Assembly (NCBI GenBank): GCA_030549495.1
Contig: JAUIRK010000106.1
Span: forward strand, 1,197,001 to 1,261,000
Length of the DNA: 64,000 nt
Direction: 5' to 3'
From: Nectonema munidae
Taxonomy: Eukaryota; Nematomorpha; Nectonematoida; Nectonematidae
Both the position numbers and the translations under genes were made by a program. This document shows positions 24,185 through 35,984 of the stretch, piece by piece (position 1 is the stretch's first letter; each line of letters opens with the position of its first letter). The notes beneath the pieces were generated by a model that searched no databases, had not been told where the DNA came from, and saw nothing but the letters and a program-made list of their open reading frames with translations.

Positions 24185-24320
24185 AAATCCGGGCTTGGGG
24201 AGTGGGAAGAAAAATATCCGACTCCGATTTCTAGTACTTATAAAAAAAGCATGCGACTCCAAGTACTTAGTCGCATCCCCACTCTAAATACATAATACAC
24301 TTGACGCCAAATGTTCATTT
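24185..24320. repeat. GACTCCGA-type repeat fragment
   Basis: Contains AATATCCGACTCCGA and GCGACTCCAAGTACTTAG, related to 3060-3352. Fragmentary. Confidence 0.4.
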
Positions 24321-24354
24321 CCGACTTGAACTAATCGGAAGGATCACACCATAT

Positions 24355-24715
24355 CCCAGGGATCAGCACATAAGAGGATAAAAAGAGCCATAAATTATTT
24401 TTAATGTCTTATAAAGAGCCACAAGTTAATATGCAAGTTAAAAAAAATTTTTTGATTTAATGGCATATTTTTAAAGTAAAAAAAAAGGTAAATTAAAAAC
24501 CAAATTAACAAAAAAAACAATCAATTTCATCAATGTGTTTCTGGATTCTTCAGAAAATAAGTTGTTTCGGGAGGGAATCTAGTTAAAAAAGCTTTTCAAC
24601 TTGTTAATACGGGTTGTGCACACACTTAAATAATAGTTTATAGAACAACTGGCTAATCATAAGAGACACACCAAATTAAGAAAAGAGCCGAATTAGTGCA
24701 CTACAGCCATATGCT
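24355..24715. repeat. hAT-like repeat fragment
   Basis: Starts near CCCAGGGATCAGCACATAAG and contains AAAGAGCCACAAGTTAAT, a pattern common at ends of non-autonomous hAT elements. A distal AAAGAGCCGAATTAG may be the other end. No target duplication seen, so low confidence. Confidence 0.35.
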
Positions 24716-24989
24716 TACAAAAATTAAATTATTTGTTACTTTATCCTAAAATAAATTTTAATTGTAGATCTTAAGACTAGAAAATAAATAATTAGCTTTA
24801 TAATTACTAAAAACAAAAATCATTAATATTCAACAGATGAAAAATTTTGCATTATTTAAAATTTGAGTTGAACTAAATGACAGAAAAATGAACTTTTTCT
24901 ACTAAAGAGGTGTGAATATTTTTATAACTTCAATTATGCATCAATAGATGTGACATTTGTACAAAGTACTACTCTTTACTCAGGAATAA

Positions 24990-25365
24990 ATATAGATTTG
25001 GGGCTGAAGGTGACCCATTAAATCAGTGAATAAAGTAAACAGAGAAAGAGTTAACAATTTATTTTGCACAAAGTTTAAAAACAAATGAATTTCCGCCTAC
25101 AATCGACTTTTTCAAACATAACCCCGGGAAACAAAGGAGGTTGGCGTCGTAGGTTGTAAACGATGTAATAAGGCCTTCACTGCCTAAAGCTTATATCTTC
25201 TTCTGGTTTCTCTAAAGTGCATCCATACCATATTACATCATCGTTCACAGCCTTTGTTTCTTCGCGTTATGTTTTAAAAAGCTGATTGTCGGCGAAAATT
25301 CATTTGTTTTTAAATTTTTGTGACGAATAAATTGTTTACCCTCTCTTTGTGTTTACTCAGGAATA
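24990..25365. mobile_element. Fold-back (long inverted repeat) element
   Basis: Arms of about 100 bp or more face each other: AACAAATGAATTTCCGCC near 25080 pairs with GGCGAAAATTCATTTGTT near 25290, and flanking words (TAACAATTTATT near 25053, AATAAATTGTTTACC near 25327) pair too. Inner parts also pair (AACAAAGGAGG with GCCTTTGTTTC). The whole could fold into a hairpin. No ORF. Confidence 0.7.
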
Positions 25366-25754
25366 TATAAATATTCAAAAACAAAAATACAAAATAAATT
25401 TTTAAGCATTTTAATTAAACATAACTGATTAATTTTATATTATTAAAAGTATGAATGTAAATAATTTTCGATATTGACTCAGCTTTCTGAAAAAAATTTT
25501 TACTTCGACACTTTTTTACAAGTGGGATAGAACGGTTCCTCAAAGCAAAGCCCCAAATTTATAAAAATCAAAAAAGAATCCTTTTTTGAACTAAGTTAGT
25601 GTTTGAATTAACCCAGTAATGACAGTAATCGGAAAATGTATTAGTTTTAGATGCCAAAAGCTAATTTGGAACTAGTTTTTAAGTTCCAGAAGTATGCAAA
25701 GTTTTTTTTTTTAGCTAAAATGTCCAAATTGTAACAAATTAATTTTGACAAGAC

Positions 25755-26830
25755 TAATAACCTGTTGAAAACGCCACCTTTAAAAGAGAGCCACTTTTTG
25801 TAACCCCCAAATAAATTTTATATATGCCGTCCATTGACCTAGATTGTATAAGAGCGCCACCTGCGTAACGCAGTCAAGCGTATTAACCAGCTGTAAGGGC
25901 TTCAGTTTAAGAGCAGCACTAGTTAAATATGAAAATAACTTATAATTTATTATTCACATGCTAAACAACATGAGAAGGCAGCTTTAGCAAGACCCTTTGA
26001 AAGAGTTTTAACAAGTAAGGTAAGCAAGCTTGCACGTGGTTATATAATAATCGTAGCTACAGAGAATCATAATATGCTAACATGTTTGAAAACAATTTCC
26101 TTTCGTTTTCAATTTTGTTTACACTTTAATAAATAGCCATTTTATCACATTAAAGTAATATTTAGCAATGAAATTTATACTTTCCTTAAGTTTTAATAAA
26201 TCATTTTCTTTAGTAAAATTACGCAATATTGAAACTGTTTTAGAAAAAATAAAAATAAGCTTGAATTTATCATTAAAGTAATATATGCTTTATTCATCTA
26301 AAATTTTTTAAATAGTATTGCAAGTTAGTGTAGAAACCTTAAAAGTTACTTGTTACTTTTTATTGATATCTGAACGTTTTTTCCGCAAGTATTATATATT
26401 ACATACACATAACATTTGATAATGAAATAAAACAAACCTTTCAAAATTGCAAAATATTTATTTGAAATAATCTAATAATGCTTCTCATTTATCAACTTAT
26501 ATATTTAACTTCATAGCATGATAACGCTTCTTACTTGAGTAAAGTTATTGACTTGGAAAATATGACAGCTACTACAATGAGTGTGAAAAAAAAATGAGAA
26601 ACTCTTTTATTAATGTTTAGTTTTTAGGATTATTTTATATCTAAATAATAAACTTAAAGTCGATATAGAATTTTGTTTATTACAAAATTATATTCAATTA
26701 ACCAAAAAACAAACACAGTATGTATAAAAATGATTTCCTAAAATTAGGGAGCTCCCGACTCAACCAAGTCACCTCCTTAAGCAAGCCACTTTAACTTGGT
26801 CCTGAGACTGGCTCTCTTAAACAGGTTAGA
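25755..26830. repeat. Possible non-autonomous DNA element of about 1 kb
   Basis: TAACCTGTTGAAAACGCCAC at 25758 and the complement of ...GAGAGCCAGTC near 26820 share TAACCTGTT and an AAGAGAGCCA block in inverted order, recalling pogo/Tigger-like ends. The interior is AT-rich without ORFs. Ends and target site are not certain. Confidence 0.35.
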
Positions 26831-27249
26831 TTTTCGAGTTATAAGCCGTCCCTCATATCAGACGTTCGTATATTTTCTAATGAATTAATAACGAATTAAG
26901 CATTTCTATGAAAATCAACAAAATATTCAATGATAGAAAATTAACGAGCAATGAGCTTGAGCACCTCCATATGAGTGGGTAGCACGAAAAACATTGGAGG
27001 GCTGCAAGCGGACCGCGAAGCTTTGTTCACCTACCTATGCTTCACAGCATGAAATTACATTAGTCTATACTGACTGCATGAAGGGGTCTCTATTTACATG
27101 CCGGAACCACCTTAATCATTACATAAACTTCTTATTTTTTCATAGTTTAAATACAAATTTTATAAAGATAGCCGTTTATGTTTAAAGAAAAAGTATTATC
27201 ACATAGAACACTACTGAAAGATTTAAATTTGTTCCAAGCTAGTTTTATT
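26831..27249. other. No feature recognised
   Basis: Contains a 63-codon ORF (26994-27185) without recognisable motifs. Confidence 0.35.
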
Positions 27250-28030
27250 GTGTTCTACTGAGTTATACTAACACTACCTATCTGATCTATGAACTCTCCC
27301 ATGTAACAAAATTGATTAACCTTTTCTAGTTCTATATCTTTTATTACTAAATTTTCTTTACTAGTTTCAACTTTTTTAACATCTAAACAACTAGTACAAT
27401 TAAAATTATTAACTTTTAATAAATTACCTTCAATACCAGAGCACCTTTTATGTATCCATTTACTACAAGAGGTACAAAATATAGAATTTCTTTTAACTCT
27501 TATCCAACAAACACCACATGGATCTATTTTTGAAACTAGATTTTGTATATTTGAAGAATCACCTATTTTCATCCACTTAGACTTACTAAAGTTAATTCTT
27601 AAACCCTTATCTTTGAGACTTGTTTCCCAAAAACTTATTTTCTTACTTAAATCTTCAAGAGAATCTGCAATTAAAATGATATCATCAGCATATAAAATTT
27701 CGTTCATATCTTCTTTGATAGCATCTTTAAGAATTTCGTCAATGATTATATTAAAAAGAAATTGACTTTATATTGATCCTTGATGCAACCCTACTCTAAT
27801 TTGTATACAAAGCCATTACTGCCTTAACTAAATTTTCATTTACACCCTTTCTTCTTAAAGACCATTCAATGAGAATTCTACAAAAAGAATCAAAAGCTTC
27901 CTCCAAATCAATTAAAGGAAAATAAAGACTATGCCCGTTTTTCAATTTTTTTCTATTAGCTGTATATAATGAAAATTGCTTCATTTGTGCTTTTCCAAGT
28001 GTGTTCAGGATTAAATACAAAGAGCATAAT
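27250..28030 (-). mobile_element. RTE/Proto2-like LINE, 5'-truncated copy
   Basis: Minus-strand frames give a reverse transcriptase palm: LYFPLIDLEEAFDS (first catalytic Asp), SLRRKGVNENLVKAVMALY, RVGLHQGSI, then MNEILYADDIILIADSLEDL (the YADD active site), LRINFSKSKWM, and a Cys-rich C-terminal insert (CGVCWIRVKRNSIFC...CSKWIHKRC) typical of this LINE type. A deletion or shift lies near 27790, and a stop interrupts the stretch just before YADD. The first half of the element is missing, as expected for 5' truncation. Confidence 0.8.
27255..27707 (-). pseudogene. LINE reverse transcriptase segment with YADD box and Cys-rich domain
   Basis: 150 open codons covering RT motif C (LYADDIIL, about residue 4), the thumb, and a zinc-knuckle-like region (C-x2-C ... 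C-x2-C-x3-W-x-H-x2-C) near residues 60-90. In intact relatives this domain follows the RT before the 3' end. This copy is part of the truncated LINE above. Confidence 0.75.
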
Positions 28031-28480
28031 TTTTAAAAAACTTAAATTCACAGCTATTGCAAACAATATGAACACTTTCTTATCTTAAAACTAAACATTT
28101 CAAATATAGATTTGCGAAATAATTAACAAGCAAAAGAAATCAAAGATATAAGCTGTTTGTAAACGTGTATATCAAATCGACAATATGTGTCGTTAAGAAT
28201 GGAAACTTGAATAATTCATTCTAAAAACTTTGACGTATTGAGCACAACAAGCATGCAATCATTTTCTTTCAAGGATACTTTATTCGATAAAATAGGTATA
28301 TGCTTTGAAATCTTCAGTAAGTAAAGCAATAATAATGGGTACGTCATTTCCCATCAAATTAGTGAAAAAATAAGAAGAATTAATGTATCTAGTACATCTA
28401 TAACATGTATCGTTTTTTGTAAACTTGATACTCTTGCGTTGCTGGTTGGTTAAAACACTTAAAGTTATTTGCTATATGAA
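28031..28480. other. No feature recognised
   Basis: AT-rich spacer between a LINE and a nested DNA-transposon block. Confidence 0.4.
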
Positions 28481-28620
28481 GTCATCTCAGCTTGAGAGAA
28501 GAATCTTTGATTTTGGTAGTTTTCAAGAATTATGAGCCTTAGGGGTTTGTTCTTCTGACTTATGGCTAGGCAGGTAAAGTAATACCCGCTACAACCAGTT
28601 AGGATCAGATGTCCTATAAG

Positions 28621-31422
28621 CAGGGTTGGCAAAACCCAAATTTTTAACAAAAACCCAAAACCTAGTGTGTTTTTGGGTGGGTTTTTATGTTTTTTCAAAA
28701 AAGCTAGTATAAATTTAAATTTTCCAATTAATTAAATATTCATATATCATTCTAACATTTTTTCACTTTTTATGAAAACACATCAGAAAATAGCAAATCT
28801 CTGAAGATTTTTTGCCGCAAAAAAATTGTCATTTTATTCGTGCTTTAAAATAATCATAATATAAAGAAGTGTATTTCCCTAATTTCTGTATTGGTAAGTA
28901 CTTGTTATTATGAAAGTTGTTTTTGTTTTGCTAGTATTAACTGTAGGATTGGCAATACATAAGCACACCAGATTGTTAGTATTGGAAAGGATTAGTAAGA
29001 AACTATATTTTGTGTGCAAAGTATGCCTTTGCTTCCTTTATATTAATCAAAAAGACAGGATTAAAAATAACTTTAAATATAAGACAGGGAAGGGATTATG
29101 AGCTTATATATTTTTATATGTTGTTTTTATTATATATACCGTGCGAACAATGCAACATGTATAATAAGAAATGCAACTACCACTAGACTAATACCCGATT
29201 TATTATATGAAAGTATGTTGATTAGTAAATGATTATTTTTTATCTCGGTGTACATGCTCATTTTTTAACTTTGTCAATTTGATTTTTACCAATGCCCAAA
29301 CATCAAGCTTATTGTGGCGGGGGAAGAAATAGAGCTCCTGAGTGGAAATATTTTAAAGTAGAATCTCTTGGAAGTGAATCAATTACAGCCAAAGTTACAT
29401 GCTTATTTTGCGACACCAAAGTCGTTAAAAAAATTGAACGAGTAAAACATCATCTCTCCAAATGTTTATTTAACATCTCAAAATGATGGTGACTCTAATT
29501 TTTTGAAATATGGCGAGAACAATTTTGTGCAAAGTTTACTTTCAACAAATACAAACCCTATCGAAGATTACATTAAGACAGACACGCAGATCTGCATCAT
29601 ACCAAGTTACTCATCAAGCAAAACTGATACAAAGTCATTAAAAGTCAACCAGCTTTCATCTTTTGTAATAAAAACTTCAACAAAACAAAAAGAAGAGATA
29701 GATGAAAATATTGCAAAGTTTTTTTTCAGTAATAATATTCCTTTTAAAGTTGTAGAAAGCTCATATTTTAAAAGCTTGCTTCAATCTTTGAGACCTGGAT
29801 ACAATCCGCCAAACAGAAAAAGATTGTCAAACGATATTTTGTCAAAAATAAATGGGCAAGTTGTTGATCAAATGAAAAAGGATTTGGAAGAAGAAGAAGA
29901 AGCAGGCTTCACACTTATACAAGATGGATGGAGCAGCGTTAAAAACAATCCAATTATTGCACATTCTTTTCATAATGGGAAAAAAAGTGTTATCAGCAAA
30001 AGACGCCGGTAGTGAGAAAAAAACATCAGAATACTGTGCAAGGCTGGCAGTAGAAGCAATTGAAAAAGTTAAATTGATATACGGAAAAGGGGTATTTTAT
30101 TTGATTTTTTGAACATACATAATTCTAAATTAATTTTGCAGGTCTTCGCTATCTGTACTGATAGTGAGAATAAAATGATAAAAATGAAAAAAATTATTAT
30201 AGAAAAATTCCCGAAAGTTTTAACATATGGCTGCTCTGCACATTTTTTAAATTTGCTAGAAAAAGAAATAACCCTAAGAACAGTATTGAAACACATTGTA
30301 GAAATCCAAAAGTATTTCAGAAATCACCATCAACCTCAGGTAAATTTAATTATCTTAATTAAAAAATTAACTGTGACTTGCAACTCTTTCAAATTGTTTC
30401 ACTTTTTTATTGTTGACAGGCATGGTTAATAGAAAAAGGGGGAGTTTTAGCACAGATTCCTAATGATACAAGATGGAACTCCTTGTTAGATTGCATCGAA
30501 ACATATTTAAGAAATTATCCCATATTACTTGACATCAGGAAAGATCATATTAATAAAATGGACAACGAAATAGGATCTTTGTTGGATAACATTGCAATTT
30601 TAAGAAGTGCGCAACATCTAAAAACAACTCTAAGTTTACTTGGAGAATCTTTAGATAAGGTAATAGTAAAAAAGTCTTGGAGGATTTCATCTTTTTCGAT
30701 AGTTTTAATTTCCCTTTTTATTAGCTTCAATCTGATAACTGCCATCTGAATCAGTGCGTCAAAATATGGAAAAGTTTACTCGCTGATGGAAGTTTGTCCA
30801 ACTTCAAAGAAGAAATATCTATATAAAAGGTAATCGTAACATTTTAACTTAATATTTTTTATGAATAAAGAATTTCCATAGATCAACAGCGTGAAAGAGA
30901 AGAAGAAATGGCGGAAAAGTGGTTTCAAGAAAATTATCCAGAATTCATTTCGGGCTACTGGTCATTTAAATTGAGATCAGAAAAGTCGTTTCGAAAATAC
31001 CTTTTTAATGAAAACACCCTTAAAAGTTTGACAACAAGTGAATGGTGGAAAATCATTTATTTAAGAAAAAAAAAGAAAAAAGTCTTCCTGAAAACCTTCC
31101 TCTATTTTTGATGAATCTTCATAGATGCCCTGCAAGCTCTACCAGCATTGAAAGAATTTTTCATCATACGGATTGATCTGGAGCAAACTGAGAAATTGTC
31201 CCGACTCAGAAAAAGCAGAGATGTTAGTTAGAATTTATAAAAATTTACAATAAAAGTTTATATGTTTTTTTTTGTATTATTTCTGAATATGGTTAAGTAT
31301 CTTTTTTTGCAGAAAAATATATTTTCTAACAATTTGTTTTAATTTTATATAGATTTATGTTACTGTGTTTTTGGGTTTTGCGGTACTTGGGTTTTTGGGT
31401 GGGTTTTTGGGTGCCAACCCTG
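28621..31422 (+). mobile_element. hAT transposon, nearly complete, with perfect 8-bp target duplication
   Basis: A 2802-bp element starts CAGGGTTGGCAAAACCC and ends with the complement GGGTGCCAACCCTG. Both ends carry repeated GGGTTTTTGGGT-type words. It is flanked by CCTATAAG on both sides (28613-28620, 31423-31430). It carries a five-exon transposase gene on the plus strand. The perfect duplication and largely readable gene suggest a recent arrival. Confidence 0.92.
29292..31253 (+). pseudogene. hAT transposase gene, five exons with a few breaks
   Basis: It cuts and pastes the element in the nucleus. Exon 1 (29292-30091) holds a BED-type zinc finger (residues about 35-55, C-x2-C then H-x4-C in VKHHLSKC) and the block TLIQDGWSSV. 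Exon 2 (30142-30339) has VFAICTDSENKM and YGCSAHFLNLLEKE. Exon 3 (30420-30659) has IPNDTRWNSLLDC. Exons 4 (30725-30829) and 5 (30882-31253) end with the dimerisation region FLMNLHRCPASSTSIERIF and IWSKLRNC...KAEMLVRIYKNL. All four introns (50, 80, 65 and 52 bp) have GT/AG ends and lie in phase 0. The frame is lost about three times (near 29472, 29980-29986 and 31066-31082, the last two in A runs), and exon 4 has a stop near its end. Otherwise the family's blocks are all present. Confidence 0.85.
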
Positions 31423-31970
31423 CCTATAAGCATGTACAACCAATGACAAGCCAAACTAAATCACCCTTTCCACAGCTGATGTTTCAGACTAGGTGACGGC
31501 GAAACTCCCAAATGCTAACACCGTAAAAAGAGTTCTGATCCGCATCAAAGCATCACATAGACCAAAAGACCCGTATACACTGAAAGATTTGGTTATTGAG
31601 AACCAGTGGAACCAAAGAGTGGTTGAAAACCCAACAAACTTCCTTTATTATATGACAATGGCCCCGACACAGGAGTTATCATATTTTCAAAAATAGACTA
31701 TCTCCAACGTCGGCATCATGTGAAACATGGTGCATGGGTGGTACCTTTGCAGTGGCACCACGTCTCTCTGGCCAACGCTATGTCATCCACTGTAACGCAA
31801 GACCCAGACAACCTAAGAAACGCTGCTTCATGTCCAAGAGGCACAAGGCTGCGACTTTGAACATAGTGGAGAAAGTGCAATTGTACCTGTGTTTGGTGAA
31901 CATGTCAATGTAGAGTTTTATTTCTATCATCTCACTCAAGGTATCTGACTTAAAATCCAATCACTTGGAC

Positions 31971-32935
31971 TTATGAATTTGATGAAAATGATGATGACTT
32001 TTGATTGTTTTGTAGTCAGATTGACGCCCTAAATTTTCTTGCAGTATGGTTTATCTCAAAGACAACTGCACATAAGATGCCGCCAAACATGTCTCTGGTT
32101 AGTGTCCCAATTTCTACAAGGCGTATTACACAATCTGAAAAGTAATTTTTAAATAAAAACAATTTTACCCCGTGAAGTGTAAAAACACATAAGCACCTGA
32201 CTAAATTATCCCTTAGCTCCCAGATACTACCACTGGCTGGTACAAACTACGTGAATCACTTTTACGCTGTCCGCAGTACCGTTATTTCCTGCCCTGTTTT
32301 GTTATTATTTTGAAGTTTTTTCATCGTCTCAAGAAAAAACGAAAATGGGAGAGGGGGAGGGACACTGTACCACAGACCATGCCTTAGATACGCCGCATGG
32401 CGATCAAAAAGTACCATTTCTTCTTTGAAGGAAGTATTTTTTTAATAACTTTTATAACTAGTTAAAAAAATTGTACATTTTTTATAGGAACGATTTTATA
32501 TAACTTTTTTAGTCAAAATAATTATAAAAATTTGTCCTCGCCCCTCATCCTCTAATTTCAAGCATATAAGGCCATACAATCAGAATAATTTCGAAGAATC
32601 TCAAATAAAACACAAAAAACTGACAACAATGTACCTATCTGGATTGGAATAGCATATATTATATATAAATGTAAATCAATTTCTCTGTGAACAACATCAA
32701 GAAAGAAATATCTGTATATATAGCAAGGTCAATCTTCAATTACAAATTTTCAGCAGATCAGTGTATGGTCCAATCAGAATTAGTTTCATTTTGTGAAAGA
32801 AGAATTGTATTACAGATCGTGGTTCCTTGGGTAATACGAGTAACATTTTAAAGTTAGATATTTCATCACAATGATTTTGAATGAAAAAATTGTTTGAAAA
32901 TTGCAAAGAGGTAAATTATCTTCAAGAATTTTGAT
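31971..32935. other. No gene recognised
   Basis: Contains GC-richer scraps near 32200-32410 (for example GGGAGAGGGGGAGGGAC) that look like the remains of a repeat, but no ends could be paired. Confidence 0.35.
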
Positions 32936-33114
32936 CAGCGTTTTTCAGACTTTTTTACTGCGAAACATAGCAAAAAAACACAGCTTGCATCGCGACCCAT
33001 AATACTTAGATGTAATAGAGAAAATCTTTTCACTTTGTTTATTTATTCAGCATCTTTTTGTCCCCATTTTATTTTTTACGCGACCCACTGAAAGGTCTGG
33101 ACGCACAGTTTGAA
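32936..33114. mobile_element. hAT-type MITE, diverged relative of 5347-5540
   Basis: Shares CGCGACCCATAATACTTAG, TTTATTTATTCAGCATC and the ends CAGCGTTTTTCAGAC / CAGTTTGAAAAACGCT with the first copy, plus a 20-bp insertion. No clear target duplication remains. Confidence 0.75.
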
Positions 33115-33120
33115 AAACGC

Positions 33121-35106
33121 TCTTAGAACCACTCTTGACTACGTTTCGATTAGATAAAAAATAAAGATCTCTACAGTCAATCATTTATGTTACGCAAAAT
33201 AAAGTAAATTAATTGCCTTTTAATAATTTAAAAAAGAGAATTAAATACAATACAAATTTAATTTAAATTAAAAACTAAGAGTACACACCGAACTTTTATT
33301 TGGTAAAATTTTATTTAAATTATTAGAAAAAATCTAGCAGAGGCTTTATAATTCAGTCAATAATTTATATAAAAACATTTGAATAAATTCCTATCATTTG
33401 GGTGGAGAACAATAAATGATGAAAATATTTGCATGTTCTTTAAACTTATATGTTGATATCAGTAATTTATCTCTTATAGTTTTAGAAGAATTATATAGGA
33501 AATATTAGTTAACGACTCATGTGACTCTTTGGGTTAAATAAATAAGCCACTCTTACAATTTTTTAAATTTTAGGATTAAAAATTATGGAAGCCATTAAAC
33601 ATTCTCGGATTGTAAAGTTTAAGAAAAAACTTTGTGGAAAATTATCGAATTTGCTAACACTTTGTCTACTAAATCTCTATATTCAAATTTGCACGGATAG
33701 TGCACATTACCGAAATTTTCTTCTTAAATACGCTCATCTCTTTTTTCCGATTAAAAGGCATTTTATTGATCCATGGATGGGTAGTATGTGCTCAAGTGTA
33801 TTGGAAACATAATTCTTTCATAATAATATTGTGTAAAAGAAGTTTTTGAAACACATCAGTATATCATAGTTGAAAGCAATCTACAAGCAAGTTATTTAAG
33901 CATAATAATTAAAAAAATAATTAGGGTGTTGTTAAATGAGGTATTACTAATACCTAACTTAGATTTAAGAACAAATATATTTTAATAAAAAATGTTTTTA
34001 ACATTAAATATGAGCTAAATTTTGAAATATCCATCACAAAAAAACAGGGACGTACCGAGGGGAGAGGGGAGGTGCTGGGAGTGCTCAAGCACCTGCCCTT
34101 TTTTCTCCTGTTTTAAAATTGCCTTTTATAGAGGTATGTGTTATATGTCTAAACAAATGACGTAGATAACGCTAGACTAAGGCACAAGAGGTCGTACTCA
34201 AACAAATACCTCAAAGTCATTTATGAATAAGTTTATATAATTTTTTCTTATAAATTTCTTAGTTTTACTGATAAATAGTTCAGTAGACTCTATAAACTCG
34301 TAGATTAATTTCTCCACAAACTGAAATAAATTCATTCTGAACAGTTTTAGAAATATAAGTTGCTCTAGATTCATCCCTGCTATATAGGTATTTTATTTTT
34401 TTTTTGATATAAATAATATTTAAATTTATTCTTATTTAACAAATAAAAAATTTGAGCTTCAATGATTTTTAGGGTCTACCTCTCAGCTTAAGCGTAGCAT
34501 AATACGAGCATAAAGAGATTTGATATCCAACCATCCAAATAAAAAAATAAGTTATTATTTTAATGTTTTAAATTATATTTTAATTTCAAATAAATAATTT
34601 ATATTAGTTTTATGCTTAGAATAATTCTTCCTAACCAAACATAAAACACAAGAGAAAAATTTTTAAATCCATAAGGCAATTTTAAAGTTATTGGTCTTTT
34701 TATTCAAGTATATACAGGAATTATAGCACTTAAAGGTGTAAGTAGCTGTTGGATTTTTAAAAAAGTGTAAACAACGGTTAGACTATAAATTTGAAGACTT
34801 TGGTAGGACTTGTTATAATTTTTATTGCCCTGCCGGTTATAAATTTTCTATACAATTTAACAATTTTTTTATTGTAAATAATGATAATTTCAAAATTTTA
34901 TTTTTATAAATAAAAACCTTAATAGATTATTTTTTCAGTATATTAATCAATTCGTTTAACAATTCCCATCTTATACATTCAACTCACATTTATAATGGCG
35001 CTACATTTTTAAATTAGATTTGTGCCCTGAATTGCAAAGTTCTCAATATATTTCAAAATTATTTTCTCAATTCTTATTTTTTGTTAGGTTTCTTTACTTA
35101 TAAATT
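33121..35106. other. AT-rich DNA with old repeat traces
   Basis: The ORF at 33585-33812 (75 codons) has no known motif. A piece near 34470-34500 (GGGTCTACCTCTCAGCTTAA) resembles part of the SINE at 50041. A stretch near 34655-34700 (TTTTTAAATCCATAAGGCAA) resembles 43705-43750. GGGACGTACCGAGGGG near 34050 looks like a repeat end. Confidence 0.4.
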
Positions 35107-35696
35107 CAGGGCGAGGAAAAATTGACCCAAAAATTAGAAAAAATGGACTTTTTCTCAGAGAAAAAATTGACTTTTTAAAGTTTCATTGAATTGAACAACT
35201 ATGATCACTTTAGAAAAAGTATTGAAAATTATTTCAAAGAATCCATGACTTTGTAATACAACAACATATAATTAATGACATTTTCTAATTTAAAATTCGA
35301 TCATTTTCTAACAGTTTTTCCAGTTTAGAAAAAGATCTTTCTACTTCTAAAGTTAAAACTTGACAATTTTGTAATTTGGGATAAGTACTGCGAGAGATTT
35401 GGGAGTTTTCCATATTCATGATTTTATTGATTTCATTTTATTTGAATGTAATTTCAAGATAACTTTTAACGCCACATTCGTCTTAAATGAAATAATCTTG
35501 AAACAAGTGAAGGCATCTTCGACTGAAAAAGTCTCCATGTTGACCTTTTCCTACTAAATCAATGAATCGTGAATATTCTCTCATTATTATTGTTAGCAAG
35601 TTTTGACACAGATTTCCTTTTTTAACAATTTCTTGAAATTTGGCAATAAAATTCCATCATCTTCATCATTAATTTCTTCACTGCTGGAAGATTTTA

Positions 35697-35984
35697 ATGA
35701 AAATATTTTGCTGCTTGCAACCAATTTGTCAATTCGTTACAATTGAAACTGAAGTGTTGCCGATAGGTTTGAAAAGAGAACGTCTTTTTCTATTACTAAT
35801 TTTGAATGATTTAATGCCGGTAATCAATAATTTTGCAGGATAACTTAACTTTTAAGATAAACTTGTGTAAAAGATGTGAAAAACATGCAATGATAAAAAA
35901 GTTAGGGAATAAAATTCCCTAACTTCTGCAGCGGATATATCGTATGTAACCGCGTTTGTCAACAAAAAAAAATTGTCTTAAAAA
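35697..35984 (+). repeat. 288-bp direct repeat, left copy
   Basis: From ATGAAAATATTTTGCTGC to TTGTCTTAAAAA, nearly identical to 37191-37477 (a handful of substitutions and short-run length differences). The two copies flank the piggyBac fragment in direct orientation. Each contains the palindromic TTAGGGAATAAAATTCCCTAA-type motif near 35904. Confidence 0.9.

Larger units (their letters stand above)
28480..31970 (+). mobile_element. FLYWCH/MULE-type transposase remnant, split by a hAT element
   Basis: After removing 28621-31422 and one copy of CCTATAAG, the flanks read as one old coding stretch. Left: a FLYWCH-like end (RYNQLGSDV...). Right: VKRVLIRIKASHRPKDPYTL, NFLYYDNGPDTGVIIFS, then ETWCMGGTFAVAPRL and YVIHC. 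These match the region before and at the first catalytic Asp of MULE transposases linked to FLYWCH fingers, where the usual motif is W-x-D-GTF; here the Asp is Gly. Several frames are used, so it is a pseudogene. Confidence 0.65.

Noticed and set aside
33585-33812. 75-codon ORF as a host gene
   Set aside because: No motif, no splice context, and composition like the surrounding AT-rich DNA.
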